Source: Lachnospiraceae bacterium UBA4381 (GTDB lineage: Bacteria; Bacillota; Clostridia; Lachnospirales; Lachnospiraceae). Taken from it: a stretch of 14,499 bases of DNA. Positions 12,678-14,499 of this stretch are shown piece after piece. The first letter of the stretch is position 1. Every line of letters begins with the position of its first letter. The DNA lies in contig DGRT01000122.1 in NCBI GenBank assembly GCA_002391105.1, positions 1 through 14,499 of the forward strand, given 5' to 3'. The notes under the pieces are model-generated. The model worked only from the letters and a program-made list of their open reading frames with translations, made no database searches and had not been told where the DNA came from. A program made the translations under genes and the position numbers.

Positions 12678-14438
12678 TTGAAATCAATTAAGATAATACT
12701 TAGTAAGGTTCAGGAGTTTAAGACAGCCTCCTGGCTCACTCCGTTTTATATGATACTTGAGGTAATATTTGAAACTATTATCCCCATAGTTATGGGCAGG
12801 ATCATAGATATATCTGAGGGCGAAGAGATAGATATGTCTCATATTATGATGTATGGAGGCATTATGATACTGCTGGCTCTTGGAGCGCTTTTTTCGGGTA
12901 TCATGGGCGGAAAGTATGGTGCTCTGGCATCTGCCGGGCTTGCGCGAAATCTTAGAAGAGATGTGTTCAGAAATATCCAGAGCTATTCATTTTCCAATAT
13001 TGATAAGTTCTCATCTGCAAGTCTTGTTACCCGTATGACAACAGACGTAACCAATGTGCAGAATGCCTATCAGATGATTCTCAGAACCATGGCGCGTTCA
13101 CCTGTAAATCTTATAGTTGCCATGGTGGCTGCCTTCTGGATAAGTCCGGAGGTTGCGCTGGTATATCTCGCGGCAGTTCTGTTCCTGTCAGTAGTTGGAG
13201 GCTTCTTAATATCAAGAGTTACCAGGTACTTCACTGCTGCATTTCCAAAGTATGATGAAATGAATGAAAGTGTTCAGGAAAATGTTTCTGCAATACGTGT
13301 TGTTAAGGGCTTTGTGCGTGAAGATTATGAGAGAGCCAGGTTCGGTAAGGCGAGCGGAATGATCTATAAGCTTTTTGTTAAGGCTGAAAGCATTATGGCA
13401 TTTACCATGCCTCTCATGCAGACAACTATATATTTCTGCATCCTGATGGTGAGCTGGACCGGTGCAAAGCTTATCGTAGAAGGCGCCGGAAGTCCCGGAA
13501 GTCTTACCACCGGTGATCTTTCCACGCTTCTTGCGTACTGCATGCAGATACTTATGAGTCTTATGATGCTTTCTATGGTTATAGTAATGATCACCATGTC
13601 GGCAGCCAGTGGAAAGCGTATCGCTGAAGTGATCGAGGAGGTAAGTGACCTGCGTAATCCTGAGAATCCTGTTAAGGAGATCAGAGATGGAAGTATTGAT
13701 TTTGAAAATGTAATATTCAGATATGATGAGCATGCAGAGAATCCTGTACTGGATAATATAAGTCTTCATATTAATTCGGGCGAAACCATCGGAATCATCG
13801 GACCTACTGGTAGTTCCAAAACCAGTCTGGTAAGTCTTATAAGTAGATTATATGACGTATCAGAGGGCGCGGTTAAGGTAGGTGGCTGCGACGTAAGGAA
13901 ATATGATATGGAGGTCCTTAGAAACGGTGTATCCGTAGTGCTTCAGAAAAATGTTCTTTTCTCAGGAACTATTCTGGACAATCTGAGATGGGGAAATCCG
14001 GATGCAACAGATGAGGAGTGCAAGGAGGCCTGCAGACTTGCTGCGGCTGATGATTTTATAGAAGGTTTTCCGGATAAGTATGAAACAAAGATAGAGCAGG
14101 GTGGAACCAACGTATCAGGAGGACAGAAGCAGAGACTCTGTATAGCCAGAGCTCTTCTGAAGAAGCCTAAGGTGCTGATACTTGATGATTCCACAAGTGC
14201 TGTTGATACAGCGACTGACAGCCGTATCAGGCAGTCCTTCAGGGAGTATATTCCGGATACCACCAAGATTATAATTGCGCAGAGAATATCCAGTGTAATG
14301 GATGCAGACAGAATTATAGTTCTGAATGAAGGAAGGCTGGAAGGCTTTGGCAGTCATGAGGAGCTTCTTAAGACTAACGAAATATACAGAGATGTATATG
14401 AGTCACAGCAGGGAGGCTCTAAGGATTTTGATGAGTAG
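12678..14438 (+). CDS. ABC exporter half-transporter (TMD-NBD), degenerate-site subunit of a heterodimer
   Basis: The 586-residue product is a type IV exporter subunit: a membrane domain (about 1-320, six likely helices) and an ATPase domain (about 338-575). Motifs are Walker A GPTGSSKT (375-382, with Ser380 for the usual Gly), Q-loop Gln423, signature VSGGQ (479-483), Walker B VLILDD (499-504) and the switch region IIIAQRISS. The catalytic Glu after Walker B is Asp504 and the switch His is Gln535. In the family these changes mark the non-hydrolysing site of heterodimers such as BmrC/BmrD or TM287/288, so a second, canonical subunit is expected, but none lies in the window. The start is TTG 12678, 7 nt after AAGAGGA; the upstream ATG 12673 reads ATG-TTT-TGA and stops at once. 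The next in-frame Met would lose the first membrane helix. A drug or lipid-like substrate is plausible but not readable. Confidence 0.9.
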   Translation: MKSIKIILSKVQEFKTASWLTPFYMILEVIFETIIPIVMGRIIDISEGEEIDMSHIMMYGGIMILLALGALFSGIMGGKYGALASAGLARNLRRDVFRNIQSYSFSNIDKFSSASLVTRMTTDVTNVQNAYQMILRTMARSPVNLIVAMVAAFWISPEVALVYLAAVLFLSVVGGFLISRVTRYFTAAFPKYDEMNESVQENVSAIRVVKGFVREDYERARFGKASGMIYKLFVKAESIMAFTMPLMQTTIYFCILMVSWTGAKLIVEGAGSPGSLTTGDLSTLLAYCMQILMSLMMLSMVIVMITMSAASGKRIAEVIEEVSDLRNPENPVKEIRDGSIDFENVIFRYDEHAENPVLDNISLHINSGETIGIIGPTGSSKTSLVSLISRLYDVSEGAVKVGGCDVRKYDMEVLRNGVSVVLQKNVLFSGTILDNLRWGNPDATDEECKEACRLAAADDFIEGFPDKYETKIEQGGTNVSGGQKQRLCIARALLKKPKVLILDDSTSAVDTATDSRIRQSFREYIPDTTKIIIAQRISSVMDADRIIVLNEGRLEGFGSHEELLKTNEIYRDVYESQQGGSKDFDE

Positions 14439-14439
14439 T

Positions 14440-14499
14440 GTGACAAGGTGCCTGTCCCCCTGTCACATTTTGGTGACAAGGTGCCTGTCCCCCTGTCAC
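14440..14499. repeat. two copies of a 27-nt REP-like imperfect palindrome
   Basis: Identical 27-nt units at 14440-14466 and 14473-14499 are joined by ATTTTG (period 33). Each starts GTGACAAGG and ends CCCTGTCAC, so the ends pair (GTGACA/TGTCAC) around a GC-rich centre GTGCCTGTC. The first unit begins one base after the ABC gene's TAG. The layout recalls the dispersed GTGACA...CCGTCCCC...TGTCAC palindromes found in many Clostridia (recalled, not searched). The window ends exactly at the second copy's last base, so the array may continue. It could also act as a transcript-end hairpin. Confidence 0.85.

Overview
The window looks like chromosomal DNA of a Clostridia-class Firmicute, most likely a Lachnospiraceae member (inference). 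The grounds are strong AGGAGG-type ribosome binding sites, moderate-to-low GC, a Firmicute-type class III fructose-1,6-bisphosphatase, a fused fructose EIIABC, and a lipoprotein with an Ala/Thr/Glu stalk of the kind seen in gut clostridia. I see no phage, insertion sequence, CRISPR or plasmid genes. Most genes are recognisable housekeeping or transport genes. The less ordinary content lies in residue-level variants, gene order and several tandem-repeat arrays.

Positions 1-7400 (+ strand) hold a sugar-PTS cluster: the 3' end of fruK (1-phosphofructokinase), fruA (fructose EIIABC), ptsH (HPr), fbp (class III fructose-1,6-bisphosphatase), ptsI (enzyme I) and a DeoR/GlpR-family repressor. Enzyme I and HPr pass phosphate from PEP to FruA, which imports fructose as fructose-1-phosphate. 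FruK makes fructose-1,6-bisphosphate, and Fbp can return part of it to fructose-6-phosphate for biosynthesis. HPr keeps the catalytic His15 but has Gly where the regulatory Ser46 normally sits. Hairpins lie in the fruK-fruA and fruA-ptsH gaps and may set different mRNA levels along the cluster.

Positions 7412-8530 hold an Sfp-type phosphopantetheinyl transferase with an in-frame 30-bp minisatellite just before its ISHS motif, and a 23-bp tandem array starting at its stop codon. These are followed by a tRNA-Arg(ACG) with its own promoter and a strong terminator that can also serve the convergent gene. On the minus strand, 8586-9242 encodes a small lipoprotein with eight 9-residue stalk repeats.

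Positions 9426-12388 (- strand) hold a probable two-gene operon. A Gfo/Idh/MocA-type oxidoreductase comes first, and 17 nt after it comes a CbbX/SpoVK-like AAA+ ATPase with an unrecognised N-terminal domain and a long disordered linker. A consensus promoter (TTGACA-17-TATAAT) drives them. It diverges, across an 18-bp A/T palindrome, from a plus-strand promoter for an ABC exporter half-subunit (12678-14438). That subunit carries the degenerate-site residues typical of a heterodimeric exporter, so a partner is expected, but none is in the window. Two copies of a REP-like 27-nt imperfect palindrome begin directly after its stop codon and run to the window end.

No clearly new multi-gene system is visible. 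The best leads are the Ser46-less HPr, fbp inside the ptsH-ptsI pair, the AAA+/oxidoreductase pair, and the repeat arrays that begin at stop codons.
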